Source: Streptomyces sp. NBC_00775 (GTDB lineage Bacteria; Actinomycetota; Actinomycetes; Streptomycetales; Streptomycetaceae). Taken from it: a stretch of 64,000 bases of DNA. Where the stretch lies: the NCBI RefSeq assembly GCF_036347135.1, contig NZ_CP108938.1:124001-188000 (forward strand), read 5' to 3'. A program made the translations under genes and the position numbers. Positions within the stretch are counted from its first letter, which is position 1; every line of letters begins with the position of its first letter. Of the stretch, positions 39,697 to 48,825 are shown piece by piece. The notes beneath the pieces are model-generated. The model ran no database searches. It saw only the letters and a list, made by a program, of their open reading frames with translations, and was not told where the DNA came from.

Positions 39697-39702
39697 GCCA
39701 CA

Positions 39703-40167
39703 GTGAGTGACGAACCCTCATCGGAGACAGACAGCGACCCGCTGCGGCTCGTACAGGACCAGATCGCCCAGCACATCAAAGCGTTCTCCTCGGCTAAGCG
39801 CTTCTTTCGCCGCATGTCCTTGCTACAGACCGTGAGCACCGCGACGCTGGGCGCGGCAACGACATTCCTCATCGGCCTTGCACAGATCTACAAGCACGCA
39901 TGGCTGAGCGCTCTGTCGCTGGCCTTCTCGGCCCTGGCGACAGTCTCCGCGGCCTGGACCGGCTGGTACAGCGCGAGGGAAACGTGGGTCACGTACCAGG
40001 GTGCGCTGAACCGTCTCTACGCGCTGCGTTCTCGCATCGCTTTCGAGTCGACGCAGCCCGACGCAGCCACCGGGGTCGAGAGAGCGAGCGCCTATTACAC
40101 CGAGTGCCAGAGCATCCTCGATGACGTCAACGGCCAGTGGCAGCAGAACAGAATGAGCCAGTCCTAA
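39703..40167 (+). CDS. SLATT-domain two-TM effector
   Basis: 154 residues from a GTG at 39703. It has the SLATT plan: a short N-terminal helix (RLVQDQIAQHIKAFSSAKRF), two adjacent transmembrane helices at about 40-60 and 66-90 joined by a tight polar turn (QIYKHAW), then a conserved amphipathic region WVTYQGALNRLYALRSRIAF and a C-terminal helix. SLATT proteins are predicted pore-forming effectors in nucleotide-second-messenger and related conflict systems. Its partners are normally SMODS or SLOG proteins; here they are an ART-like protein and an unknown one. It is the last gene of the operon. Confidence 0.75.
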   Translation: MSDEPSSETDSDPLRLVQDQIAQHIKAFSSAKRFFRRMSLLQTVSTATLGAATTFLIGLAQIYKHAWLSALSLAFSALATVSAAWTGWYSARETWVTYQGALNRLYALRSRIAFESTQPDAATGVERASAYYTECQSILDDVNGQWQQNRMSQS

Positions 40168-40849
40168 TTCTCCTTTTGCAGTAACGCTTCCGAGCCGACC
40201 TGAAGTGCTCTGCAGGGCGGTCGGGGGTTGCGACTGCATGGGTAGCGGGCTCGCACCGCAGTACGCTCTGCAACCCGTCGGCGCTGCAGTTGGTGCTCGG
40301 ACGACACCTGGTGCAGAGCGCCGACCCGGGCTTCGACGTCGGTCTTGGCCTGGTTGATGTCCTTTGCGTCGGCAGCCCGGAGTTCATTGAGCCGACGAAC
40401 GTACGATCACCCTGGGACCGGCACACCTGCCCGGCCCCCTCAGCGCACCCGCTTCGGCGCACCCCGGACCCCGCAGAGCGGCCGGCGAACCATTCCTCCC
40501 TCACGGTCACCCACCCATGTGGCGTCCTCCGGGACCGGGAAGAGCACTGTCAAGTTCAGCGTGTCGGGCTTCTACGGGCGCTGGTAGCTGCCACTGGCCG
40601 TGCCAGATATGGCTGCCCCGACTGCCATCTGCCAATCAAGGGCGGGAGTGCCAGCCTGGCCGCGCACCGCAGCACCGTCCACACCCACGCCGGGAATCCC
40701 CGGCGCCCGATCACGATCCCCCTGGAGTTCTGACCCGTCGTCTCACGGCGTGACGGACGCTCCGTGCCGCCCCGGCCTCCCCACACAACGGGGGCCGGGG
40801 CGGTCGCGGTAGTCCCTCACGACCGAGTACACGGGAGGAGTTGGACGTC
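40168..40849. other. Remnant region: coiled-coil piece and zinc-finger-like piece
   Basis: Minus strand about 40420-40240 reads VRRLNELRAADAKDINQAKT and further coil, in a frame without start, like small proteins beside Streptomyces integrases. Plus strand about 40595-40733 reads YGCPDCHLPIKGGSASLAAH, a C2H2-like motif, ending in a stop after PRRPITIPLEF. Both look like truncated genes; no intact gene is seen. Confidence 0.4.
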
Positions 40850-41698
40850 ATGACCCTGCTGCCCTACTTCGAGGTCGACGTCCCGATCAGGAGCACCGCC
40901 CAGCCCGGCCTGAGAGGTGTTGTGACTGAGCGCTTCAGTTGGCGAGAGGCGTTACGGTGCCTGCTCGCCCGCCGCGGCGTCACCTTCCAGCGCACCAAGA
41001 CCTGGAAGGAGTCCCCGGACCCCGAACGGGAGACGAAGCTGGACCGTATCGAGCACGTCCTGGACCGCTTCCCGGACCGGGTATTCGCCTTCGATGAGTT
41101 CGGCCCACTCGGGATCCGGCCCATCGGCGGCAGCTGCTGGGCCGAACAGACCCGGCCCGACCGGCTGCCGGCCACCTACCATCGCACCCACGGCGTCCGG
41201 TACTTCCATGGCTGCTACTCGGTGGGCGACGACCGTCTGTGGGGCGTGAACCGCCGCAAGAAGGGTGCCGGGAACACGCTGGCCGCGCTGAAATCGATCC
41301 GCGCCGCCCGGCCCGACGGCGCACCGATCTACGTGATCCTGGACAACCTGTCCGCCCACAAGGGCGCCGACATCCGCCGCTGGGCAAAGAAGCACAAGGT
41401 CGAGCTGTGCTTCACCCCGACCTACGCCTCCTGGGCGAACCCGATCGAGGCGCACTTCGGACCACTGCGGCAGTTCACCATCGCCAACTCCCACCACCCC
41501 AACCACACCGTCCAGACCAGGGCCCTGCACTCCTACCTCCGCTGGCGCAACGCCAATGCCCGCCACTGCGACGTCCTGGCCGCCGAACGCAAGGAACGCG
41601 CCCGCATCCGCAGCGAGAAAGGCACCCGATGGGGCGGACGCCCCCTCACAACCGCAGCCTGATCCAACCCGGCGAACCTACGCGGTCACAGCACTAGA
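40850..41698 (+). pseudogene. IS630-family transposase, N-terminally truncated, with right end
   Basis: From about 40926 the frame reads ERFSWREALRCLLARRGVTF, then the full DDE core: FAFDEFGPLGIRP (first Asp), YVILDNLSAHKG (second Asp) and WANPIEAHFGPLRQF (Glu), stopping at 41660-41662. The two HTH domains (about 140 residues) are missing, and the first 25 codons are unrelated. Beyond the stop, 41672-41698 (GGCGAACCTACGCGGTCACA and following AGCACTAG) is the IS right end, also found inverted at the other IS630 piece near 46.9 kb. Confidence 0.8.
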
Positions 41699-41819
41699 TC
41701 GCTGCCGTTGCGGCTCCGTAGGGCGACACGGCCGTCGGCCCACCGGCCGGCCAGGGCGCGGCAACCGTCCCACTTCTGTTATGCGCTGTTGAGCTGTCCA
41801 CGGACTATCGTCCAGCGTC

Positions 41820-42115
41820 ATGTCGATCACCGGTTGGCGAGCACGGGAGTTCAGCTCCCTGTTGGCCGATCTCGGTGAGGGGTTGGATGATCTGGGGGTG
41901 CCCGAGGGGCAGCCGTTCCTGATCAGTCCGGCGGGCGTGTACGACGTGGCGCGGAACCGGTATTTCTCGGTGTGGCCGGCGTCTTCGCCGTGGAACACCC
42001 AGGCCGCCCCTGCCCTGGACCTGCGCACGTACTTCGACTTCCTGTGGTTCGCGCGAGGCAGGCGGGACTGGCGTGATGCGCCCATGGACGACCGGGCGGC
42101 GTTCGAGTGGTGGGG
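41820..42115 (+). pseudogene. Tyrosine-recombinase-type integrase, N-terminal fragment
   Basis: The frame opens at an ATG at 41820 with a normal start MSITGWRAREFSSLLADLGE and follows an integrase N-terminal region (PALDLRTYFDFLWFARGRRD, then DDRAAFEWW). The core-binding and catalytic domains are absent; similarity stops near 42115. From 42116 to 42509 I see only a short CxxC-containing frame and no gene. Confidence 0.5.
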
Positions 42116-42509
42116 CGGTCACCTACGACTGCCATGTCTGCCGGCAGCCCTACGAGCGCCCCGACCTGGCCGCCTGCGCCACGCACGACGCGGTAGGACG
42201 GCATCATCGCGTCGAAGGCGCCCTTGAACTGCTGAATCGACCCACAAAGCCCTGACCGCATCACACGGGCCTCGACCCGGAATCCTGGGGACAGGGACTG
42301 TGCGACGGGGACTCGACGCCACGTAGGCAGGCAGTCTCCGGAATCCCAGCAGCACGCGGTGGCGGTAGTCCTCCGGCCGGCCGCCCCAGCCGTCCAGTCA
42401 TGCCGGTATGGGCAGCAACGGCCGGATGACCTGTCCTTTGGGGATGCGGGCCATGCCGCAGCCGAGGACTGCCCGGATGGTCGCCTGGGCCTGAGGCCGG
42501 GGCCGCGCT

Positions 42510-43112
42510 TCAGCGAGGCAGCAGGGCGTCGACCTGCCTGCGGATGTCCTGCACGATCTCCTCGACGCTCAAGGCGATGTTCACGCCTGCCGCCATGCTG
42601 AGGAACATCACGGCGGACACGATATGTGCCAGCGTCGCGGCGTCGCCCTCTGCGACCCGCTCGTCTCGGCGCAGCACGGCGGCGACGGCCTCCTCGGTCT
42701 GCGCGACGATGGCCAGTGCCGCGCCGTGCCGGGGCTCCTCGGGGTCGCCGAAGATAATCTCTCGCAGGTAGGTGCGTCCGTTGTCGATCTGGATGCGGTT
42801 GCACTCGACGATCGGCCGGACGATCGCCAGCACCGCGTCCAGCACGCCGGGGACGGTCTCGGCGTCCGCCCGGCCCTGCTCAAGTGCTTCGACGTACTTG
42901 GCGTTCTGGACAAGGAGGAGGAGTTCGCCCTTGGTCTTGGCATAAAGGAACAGGGTCCCGGTGCCGATGTCGGCCTTGTCGGCGATCTGCTGGGTCGTGA
43001 CCTCATCGACGCCGTGTTCGGCGAACAGTTCACTGGTGGCAGCGACGATGCGGTCGAGTTCTTCCTGCTTGTTCCGCTCGCGCCGTCCGACCGACTGGGA
43101 GGCGACAGACAT
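42510..43112 (-). CDS. TetR/AcrR-family regulator
   Basis: 200 residues, ATG at 43112. The HTH is canonical: DRIVAATSELFAEHGVDEVT, TQQIADKADIGTGTLFLYAK and TKGELLLLV. The ligand domain contains ECNRIQIDNGRTYLREII and a hydrophobic C-terminal dimer helix (LAHIVSAVMFLSMAAGVN). It lies 48 bases downstream of the quinone-oxidoreductase gene on the same strand and is probably cotranscribed, giving feedback control of that gene. The inducer is unknown; electrophiles or quinones would fit the target. Confidence 0.85.
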   Translation of the reverse strand: MSVASQSVGRRERNKQEELDRIVAATSELFAEHGVDEVTTQQIADKADIGTGTLFLYAKTKGELLLLVQNAKYVEALEQGRADAETVPGVLDAVLAIVRPIVECNRIQIDNGRTYLREIIFGDPEEPRHGAALAIVAQTEEAVAAVLRRDERVAEGDAATLAHIVSAVMFLSMAAGVNIALSVEEIVQDIRRQVDALLPR

Positions 43113-43160
43113 GGGTGGTGTCCTCGTGCGTTCTGTGTCGCCCGTCGCGGTTGCGGCGGG

Positions 43161-44156
43161 TCAGCTGCTGCCGATGACGGCCTTGCCGCGGATGCCACCC
43201 TGGGACAGGGCCTGCAGCGCCTGCGGGGTCTGATCGAAGCCGACCACCTTTCCCACGACCGGACGCACCACGCCCTCGTCGATGAGGGTGGTGATCTGGC
43301 GGAGCTGGTCGCCGCTTGCGCGCATGAGCATGAACTCGTACGTCACGCCGAGCTTCTTCGCCTGCTTGCGGATCTTGCGGCTCAGGGCGGCGACCCCCAG
43401 GCGCAGCAGCGGGTTGAGGCCGGCCTCGCGCGCGAAAGTGGGCTCCGGGGGACCAGCGATCTCGATGGCTTTGCCGCCGGGCTTGAGCACCCGCAGGGAC
43501 TTCTCGAGAGTCTCCCCACCGAGGCTGTCCAACACCAGGTCGTAGCCGGTCAGGAGCTGCTCGAAGTCCTGGGTGCGGTAATCGATCACCGTGTCCGCGC
43601 CGAGCGCGCGCACGAAGTCCGCGTTGGAAGCGCTGGCGGTCGTGGCGACGTGCGCACCGAGGTGCGCGGCGAGCTGGATCGCGATCGAACCGACCCCGCC
43701 GGCGCCGGCGTGGATGAGAACCTTCTGCCCGGGCCGCACCTTCCCGCGCTCCACCAGCGCCTGCCACGCCGTGAGCGCCACCAGCGGCAGCGAGCCGGCC
43801 TCATTCATGCTGATCGAGGCGGGCTTGAGCGCCAGGTCGCCCTCCGCGACGGCGATGCGCTCGGCGAACGTGCCGATGCGGTCCTGGTCGGGCCGACCGT
43901 AGACCTCGTCTCCGGGCTTGAAGCCGCGAACCGCCGTCCCGACGCTGATGACGGTGCCCGCGACGTCGTTGCCCAGGATCAGCGGCAGCTTGTAGGGCAG
44001 GATCTGCTTCAACTCACCGGCGCGGATCTTCTCATCCAGCTGATTCAGTCCGGCGGCCTCCACCCGGACGAGCACGTCGTGCTCCCCGACGGTGGGCTCG
44101 GGGACGTCCGCCTCCTGCAGCGGCTCCTTGTACTTGGTGACGACGAACGCTCGCAT
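43161..44156 (-). CDS. NADP-dependent quinone oxidoreductase (zinc-independent MDR)
   Basis: 331 residues, ATG at 44156. Medium-chain reductase features are clear: GroES-like N-terminus (EHDVLVRVEAAGLNQLDEKI), the GNDVAGTVISVG and GDEVYGRPD strands, a nucleotide-binding motif AGAGGVGSIAIQLAAHLGA, and the quinone-oxidoreductase pattern VIDYRTQDFEQLL. The structural-zinc Cys cluster is absent, as in the QOR group. It reduces quinones or enones with NADPH. A TetR gene follows in the same operon and a truncated tetR lies divergently upstream, so the original control may have been different. Confidence 0.88.
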   Translation of the reverse strand: MRAFVVTKYKEPLQEADVPEPTVGEHDVLVRVEAAGLNQLDEKIRAGELKQILPYKLPLILGNDVAGTVISVGTAVRGFKPGDEVYGRPDQDRIGTFAERIAVAEGDLALKPASISMNEAGSLPLVALTAWQALVERGKVRPGQKVLIHAGAGGVGSIAIQLAAHLGAHVATTASASNADFVRALGADTVIDYRTQDFEQLLTGYDLVLDSLGGETLEKSLRVLKPGGKAIEIAGPPEPTFAREAGLNPLLRLGVAALSRKIRKQAKKLGVTYEFMLMRASGDQLRQITTLIDEGVVRPVVGKVVGFDQTPQALQALSQGGIRGKAVIGSS

Positions 44157-44316
44157 GGGACACCTTTCCTTGTCTTCATCCTATTTATCCAGGTGTGAGG
44201 CCAGATCAGCCAATTCGGCGTGACATGGGGCCCAGCCTCACTCCATTAATCCGATTGCACTCAATTATGAGTCTACTCAGTATTACTCAAGGGAGGTCCC
44301 GTGGGACGCGGCCCAC

Positions 44317-44430
44317 ATGCCGATCGGGCGCCGCGAGCGGGCCAAGCAGGCCAAGCGTGAGCGCATCATGACCGCAGCCCGCGAACTGTTCGCCGCACAT
44401 GGCGTCAGCGGGGTCACGGCACAGCAGCCG
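44317..44430 (+). pseudogene. TetR regulator, N-terminal fragment
   Basis: The ATG at 44317 opens a typical TetR head, RRERAKQAKRERIMTAAREL, then FAAHGVSGVTAQQ, and then similarity stops in the recognition-helix region, replaced by Pro/Arg-rich sequence. It is divergent from the quinone-oxidoreductase gene, the position of the usual cognate regulator. The gap 44157-44316 includes an A/T-rich stretch (44240-44290) that may hold promoters. Confidence 0.65.
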
Positions 44431-44469
44431 GCCGTGCCCGCAGGTCCGTCCCGTCCCGTTCGGCCGCGC

Positions 44470-44505
44470 CCGGAGCCCCGGGACCGGTCGGTCCCGGGGC
44501 TCCGG
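44470..44505 (-). terminator. Strong hairpin after second MDR gene
   Basis: Perfect 16-bp arms (44470-44485, 44490-44505) with loop GGTC, 46 bases beyond the stop of the minus-strand oxidoreductase gene. It also separates that gene from the tetR remnant. Confidence 0.7.
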
Positions 44506-44550
44506 TCCCGCTCCACCTGCCCGCAGCCGACCCGGCCGGGGCGGCCGGCG

Positions 44551-45477
44551 TCAGGCGACGCTCAGGACGATCTTCCCGGTGGTGCGGCCCTGCTCGCCGA
44601 TCTCGTGCGCCTTCGCGGCCTCGGCCAGCGGGACGACGGTCTCGACCACGGGCGTGAGCGCGCCCCGCTCGGCCAGGGCGGCGATCTCGCGCAGACCCAG
44701 GTGGTCGGGCTCGACCAGCATCCACACCGCCCGCACGTGGTCGGGGACGTCGGCGGGGACGTCGTCGGGGCCGGGCAGGGTGATCAGCCGGCCGCCCGGG
44801 CGCAGCACCGTCAGGGACCGCTCGGCGTTCTGGCCGCCGAGCCCGTCCAGCACCACGTCCACGTCCCCGACGGCGTCCTCGAAGCGGACCGTGCGGTAGT
44901 CGATCACCTCGTCCGCGCCCAGCTGCCGCAGCAGGTCGTGCTTGCCGGCGCTGGCCGTGCCGATGACGTACGCGCCGCGGGCCTTGGCGATCTGCACGGC
45001 CAGGTGGCCGACCCCGCCGGCCGCCGCGTGCACCAGCACCCGCTCACCGGCGCGCACCCCGGCGGTGTCCACCAGGGCCTGCCAGGCGGTCAGTGCGGCC
45101 AGCGGCAGCGCCGCCGCCTGCACGTGGGTGAGGTTCGCCGGCTTGGGCGCGAGGTGGCGGGCCGGGGCGACGACGTACTCGGCGTAGGCGCCGGCCTGCC
45201 GCGGGAACAGCGGCATGCCGTACACCTCGTCCCCGGGGCGGAACATCCCCACGCCCGGTCCGACGGCCTCCACGGTGCCGGAGACGTCCCAGCCGACCGC
45301 CGGGACCTCGCCCCACTCGATCAGGGCCCCGCTGGCCCGGGTCTTGAAGTCCACCGGGTTCACACCGGCCGCGTGGACCCGCACCAGGACCTCGTTCAGT
45401 CCCGGCTCGGGCCGGGCGACCTCACGCTCCACGAGCACCTCCGGTCCGCCCCACTGCTCCACGACCACCGCACGCAT
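44551..45477 (-). CDS. NADP-dependent quinone oxidoreductase-like MDR
   Basis: 308 residues; the ATG at 45477 gives the canonical MRAVVVEQWGGPEVL, and a longer in-frame extension lacks similarity. It has the GroES-like domain (EVLVRVHAAGVNPVDFKTR), WDVSGTVEAVG, GDEVYGMPLFPR and the cofactor motif AAAGGVGHLAVQIAKARGA, with no structural zinc site. It is related to but clearly different from the MDR at 43161-44156. It is divergent from a GlxA-family regulator, whose control region of 135 bases has repeated TGGCC half-sites. Probable role: NADPH-dependent reduction of an electrophilic carbonyl or quinone. Confidence 0.87.
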   Translation of the reverse strand: MRAVVVEQWGGPEVLVEREVARPEPGLNEVLVRVHAAGVNPVDFKTRASGALIEWGEVPAVGWDVSGTVEAVGPGVGMFRPGDEVYGMPLFPRQAGAYAEYVVAPARHLAPKPANLTHVQAAALPLAALTAWQALVDTAGVRAGERVLVHAAAGGVGHLAVQIAKARGAYVIGTASAGKHDLLRQLGADEVIDYRTVRFEDAVGDVDVVLDGLGGQNAERSLTVLRPGGRLITLPGPDDVPADVPDHVRAVWMLVEPDHLGLREIAALAERGALTPVVETVVPLAEAAKAHEIGEQGRTTGKIVLSVA

Positions 45478-45612
45478 GCTGTCCGCCTCACTCTTTCCGT
45501 CTTGATCGGATACCGGCCGCCCGGGCCCTTCCCGGCGCGACGCAGTCCACGATCCGGCACCCGCCCCCACCATGGTGTTGGCCGTCTGGCCACTATGTGA
45601 CAGGATCTGGCC
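45478..45612. promoter_or_regulatory. Divergent control region with TGGCC repeats
   Basis: TTGGCC, CTGGCC and CTGGCC occur at 45577-45614, the last overlapping the regulator start. AraC-type regulators bind direct repeats of this kind; assignment is inference. Confidence 0.35.
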
Positions 45613-46656
45613 ATGAGCGAGATGCCGTGGCCGTGCACCGACCCCCGCCCCGACCCGAGCGCCGACGCGGCCGGGCGGCACCGCATCGCCGTCCTCGCCC
45701 TGCCCGGCGTCCCGCCCTTCGAACTCGGCATCCCCTCCCGCGTCTTCGGCAGCGTCCTGGACGCCGGCTCACGCCCGCTGTACGAGGTCACCGTCTGCAC
45801 CGCCGACGGCGCCCCGGTCCTCAGCGACGCCGGGTTCACCGTGCAGCCCGCGGCCGGTCCCGAGGCCCTGGCCGCCGCGGACACCGTGATCGTCCCGCCC
45901 ACGCACGCCATGCCCGAGCTGGGCCGCGGCGGCCCGCTGCCGCCCGAGGTCACCGCGGCCATCGCCGGCATCCGGCCCGGCACCCGCCTGGTGTCCATCT
46001 GCACCGGCTCCTACGTCCTGGCCGCCGCGGGCCTCCTCGACGGCCGGCCCGCCACCACCCACTGGCACCTCGCCCCCGAGTTCCGCCGCGCCTACCCCCG
46101 CGTCAAGGTCGACGAGGAGGTCCTCTTCGTCGACGACGGCGACGTCCTGACCTCCGCGGGCGTCGCCGCCGGCGTCGACCTGTGCCTGCACATGATCCGC
46201 CGCGACCACGGCGCCGCCGCCGCCAACCGCGCCGCCCGCATGTGCGTCGTCCCGCCCTGGCGGGACGGCGGCCAGGCCCAGTACATCGACCGCCCGGTGC
46301 CCGAACCCACCGTCGCCACCACCACCGCCACCCGCGCCTGGGCCCTGGAACACCTCGGCGAACCCCTCTCCCTGAACCGCCTGGCCGAACACGCCCAAAT
46401 GAGCCTGCGCTCCTTCACCCGCCGCTTCCGCGACGAGGTCGGCATGACCCCCGTGCAGTGGCTCACCGCGCAACGCCTGGAACTGGCCAAGCAGTTGCTG
46501 GAGACCACCGACCTGTCCATCGACCTGGTCGCCCACCGCTGTGGCTTCGGCTCCGCCAACTCCCTGCGCGCCCACATGCGCACCGCCTTCGGTGTCTCAC
46601 CCGCCTCCTACCGCCGCACCTTCCATACCGACGACCTGGTGGAAGCGGGCGTCTGA
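45613..46656 (+). CDS. GlxA-family transcriptional regulator
   Basis: 347 residues, ATG at 45613. Residues 22-195 form a DJ-1/PfpI-like domain (RIAVLALPGVPPFELGIPSR, with elbow SICTGSYVLAAAG) and residues 225-335 an AraC-type HTH pair (RLAEHAQMSLRSFTRRFRDE and IDLVAHRCGFGSANSLRAHM). It is divergent from the MDR gene at 44551-45477 and probably regulates it. It differs from the GlxA protein at 6964-7986. The amidotransferase-like domain has a Cys in the elbow and may sense an electrophile, but this is not proven. Confidence 0.87.
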   Translation: MSEMPWPCTDPRPDPSADAAGRHRIAVLALPGVPPFELGIPSRVFGSVLDAGSRPLYEVTVCTADGAPVLSDAGFTVQPAAGPEALAAADTVIVPPTHAMPELGRGGPLPPEVTAAIAGIRPGTRLVSICTGSYVLAAAGLLDGRPATTHWHLAPEFRRAYPRVKVDEEVLFVDDGDVLTSAGVAAGVDLCLHMIRRDHGAAAANRAARMCVVPPWRDGGQAQYIDRPVPEPTVATTTATRAWALEHLGEPLSLNRLAEHAQMSLRSFTRRFRDEVGMTPVQWLTAQRLELAKQLLETTDLSIDLVAHRCGFGSANSLRAHMRTAFGVSPASYRRTFHTDDLVEAGV

Positions 46657-46710
46657 GGACACATCAGCGCCGCACATACCCGCTCCGCGGGCCGGCCGGG
46701 ATCCGCCTGA

Positions 46711-46946
46711 TCATCCGCTGCCGGTGCCCCCTCCAGCGGAGGCCAGCAGCATCATCGCCCGCCGGTAGCGCACCGAACTCGTGCTGCCCCGGCGCACGAT
46801 CTGCTGCAGCTTCTGCCCCTCGTGGTCGGTCAGTCTGCGCACACGGACGGGCTCGGCCACCGCGCCTCCAGCGGTCGGATCGGATGTCACCGCACATGCA
46901 ACCGCCACGACCGCCGACCCGGCGAACCTATGCGGTCACAGCACTA
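46711..46946 (-). pseudogene. IS630-family transposase, N-terminal fragment with left end
   Basis: The minus strand shows the IS left end (46946-46914, TAGTGCTGTGACCGCATAGG), then the transposase head VRVRRLTDHEGQKLQQIVRR and RYRRAMMLLASAGG, breaking off near 46730 in the first HTH. It is the complementary part of the protein whose C-terminal two thirds lies at 40.9-41.7 kb on the other strand, though they need not come from one copy. No other gene is seen in 46657-47014. Confidence 0.7.
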
Positions 46947-47014
46947 GCCGTCGCCGCAAGGACAGGAGTTGTGACTCCGGGCCCAGAAACCTGCTGGTCA
47001 GACCTGGATCCATA

Positions 47015-47590
47015 GTGGATGCTGCACGCGTGATCGAGAGAGAGACCGCGGTTCGTATCGTCGAGGAAGAGCTGGACCGCGAGAACCAGAAGTGGGCGGC
47101 TCTGGGCGTGGAGCCGGTGCCCACAACAGTGCTGCATTTAGAGGAACACGAGCTGGTCTGGAAGGTCTACTGGCAGTCCGAGGAATACGCGCGCACCCGG
47201 AACCCCGCCGCCATGTTGATCGGCCACGGCCCCTACCTGGTCGACCGCATCGACGGCGGGCTGCACCAAATTGGAGCCGTATCCGAGATAGAGGGAGCCT
47301 GGGAGGCTGACTACCGCGTTCGCATCCGTGGGCTGGCCATCCGCACCCCTGTGGACGATCTACACGAAGAGATGCGCGAAGCTGCCGCCGTACGCGGACG
47401 CATGCAAGCGGTACGCATCCTGCGCCAGAGACTGCCGATGCTGTCTCCATCGCAGGCCCTCGAGTACGTGAGTGCGTTGCTGCACGCCGATGCCCCAGCC
47501 CACCTGTTGGCTGTTGCTGTTGAACACCTCATCGAACCCATGAACCCTGTGCTCGCTGTGAAGACCATCCGTCAGGGAAAGCTCGACTAG
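47015..47590 (+). CDS. YrhB-domain (immunity protein 35-like) protein
   Basis: 191 residues from the GTG at 47015; a second in-frame GTG at 47030 is also possible. The N-terminal 90 residues carry the YrhB/Imm35 pattern: ETAVRIVEEELDRENQKWAA, HELVWKVYWQSEEYARTRNP, IGHGPYLVDRIDGGLHQIG. A helical C-terminal extension follows (VRILRQRLPMLSPSQALEYV). Imm35-type proteins protect against peptidase or other polymorphic toxins; none is adjacent. The gene lies between an IS630 end and a mini-element, so it may be a stranded immunity gene. Confidence 0.72.
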   Translation: MDAARVIERETAVRIVEEELDRENQKWAALGVEPVPTTVLHLEEHELVWKVYWQSEEYARTRNPAAMLIGHGPYLVDRIDGGLHQIGAVSEIEGAWEADYRVRIRGLAIRTPVDDLHEEMREAAAVRGRMQAVRILRQRLPMLSPSQALEYVSALLHADAPAHLLAVAVEHLIEPMNPVLAVKTIRQGKLD

Positions 47591-47988
47591 CGAATCTGCC
47601 TCACGACAGTTGACTTCCCCATTGGGAAGCCACTGAGCGCGATAGTTGGCCCCACTGAGCGCCGTAGTTGGCCGCCTCGTTGGTCGTGCGGGTGTAGACA
47701 GCTGTGGGCTGGCTGGGCCAGGGCCGGGAAGGTCGGTTGGCCTAGAGTCTGTGGTGACCGAACGGCTGGAGGTGCCATGTTCCTGCAGATGAAGGCATGC
47801 GCAAGAACGCTCGCATGCACTGAAGAACAGGTTTTGGCGGCGATTTACCAGCCGGCCTCCGGCCTTGGACCCCATCCGAAGTCTGACGCAGAGTTTTCTG
47901 GCGGCACCTGTGAGGACGGGCTGTTCATCGGGTCTCAGCGCGTCGAGGACTTCCGGGAACCCGTCGAAGCGGAAGCCGTGGTGGACAG
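47591..47988. other. Left end of second mini-element and spacer
   Basis: Includes the tandem 22-bp repeat at 47630-47673 and no gene that I can support. The minus strand at 47990-47880 reads VHHGFRFDGFPEVLDALRPD and a little more, perhaps the tail of a lost gene. Confidence 0.4.
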
Positions 47989-48822
47989 ATGACAGCGCAG
48001 GGCCGGCGGCGTGAGCTTGCCGAGTTCCTCCGCAGCCGGCGGGCGCGGCGCACGCCTGCCGACGCGGGGCTGCCAACCTTCGGGCGGCGGCGCACTCCCG
48101 GGCTGCGGCGCGAGGAAGTCGCGACGCTCGCTGGGGTGAGCATCACCTGGTACACGTGGCTGGAGCAGGCCCGCAATATCCGCGTCTCGCGCCAGATTCT
48201 CGGGAGCCTGGCCACGGCACTCGGACTTGATGAGGTCGAGCGTGCCCATCTGTTTCGGCTGGCCGATGAACCGCCTCCGGACGGGGCGCCTTCGCGCGCC
48301 GAACTGCCAGCCCAGTACGAGCTGTTGCTCACCCACCTCGACCCGAACCCGGCCTTCATCGTGAACCAGCGGTTCGACATCCTGGCCTGGAACCGCGGCT
48401 GCGAACTCCTCTATGGCGACCTGGGCGCCTTGCCCGCATCGCGGCGCAACGTCCTGTGGCTCACGTTCACCGCGCCCGAGGTGCGGGAGATGACCCGAGA
48501 CTGGGAGACGGAGGCCGCGCTCACCGTCGCGCTGTTCCGCACGCAGGCGAACGAAGGCATCCTGGCGCCCGAGATCACCGGACTCATCGCGGAACTGGCC
48601 GACGCCAGCCCCGACTTCGCCCGCCTGTGGCGACGCAAGGAGCTGGCGCCGTTCGTGCCCAAGGCCCGTACGATCGACCATCCGCTGCTCGGCGAGGTCA
48701 CCCTCGACTACGTGAAGCTGCACGTGGCGAACGACGACAAGACGCTGGTGTCGTATCTGCTGCCACCGGGCTCAGAAGTGGAGAGCCAATTCCTGAAACT
48801 CGTCAGGAATCCGGGTGCGTGA
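47989..48822 (+). CDS. XRE-family regulator, MmyB-type
   Basis: 277 residues, ATG at 47989. The N-terminal HTH-XRE domain reads RRELAEFLRSRRARRTP and PGLRREEVATLAGVSITWYT with LEQARNIRVSRQILGSLATA. The remainder is the MmyB-like ligand-binding domain (PAFIVNQRFDILAWNRGCEL, DLGALPASRRNVLWLTF, DHPLLGEVTLDYVKLHV), which has a PAS-like fold. In Streptomyces these regulators usually sit beside SDR or other oxidoreductase genes they control. Here the SDR is convergent and 3 bases away, and both are within the repeat-bounded segment. Confidence 0.88.
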   Translation: MTAQGRRRELAEFLRSRRARRTPADAGLPTFGRRRTPGLRREEVATLAGVSITWYTWLEQARNIRVSRQILGSLATALGLDEVERAHLFRLADEPPPDGAPSRAELPAQYELLLTHLDPNPAFIVNQRFDILAWNRGCELLYGDLGALPASRRNVLWLTFTAPEVREMTRDWETEAALTVALFRTQANEGILAPEITGLIAELADASPDFARLWRRKELAPFVPKARTIDHPLLGEVTLDYVKLHVANDDKTLVSYLLPPGSEVESQFLKLVRNPGA

Positions 48823-48825
48823 ACG

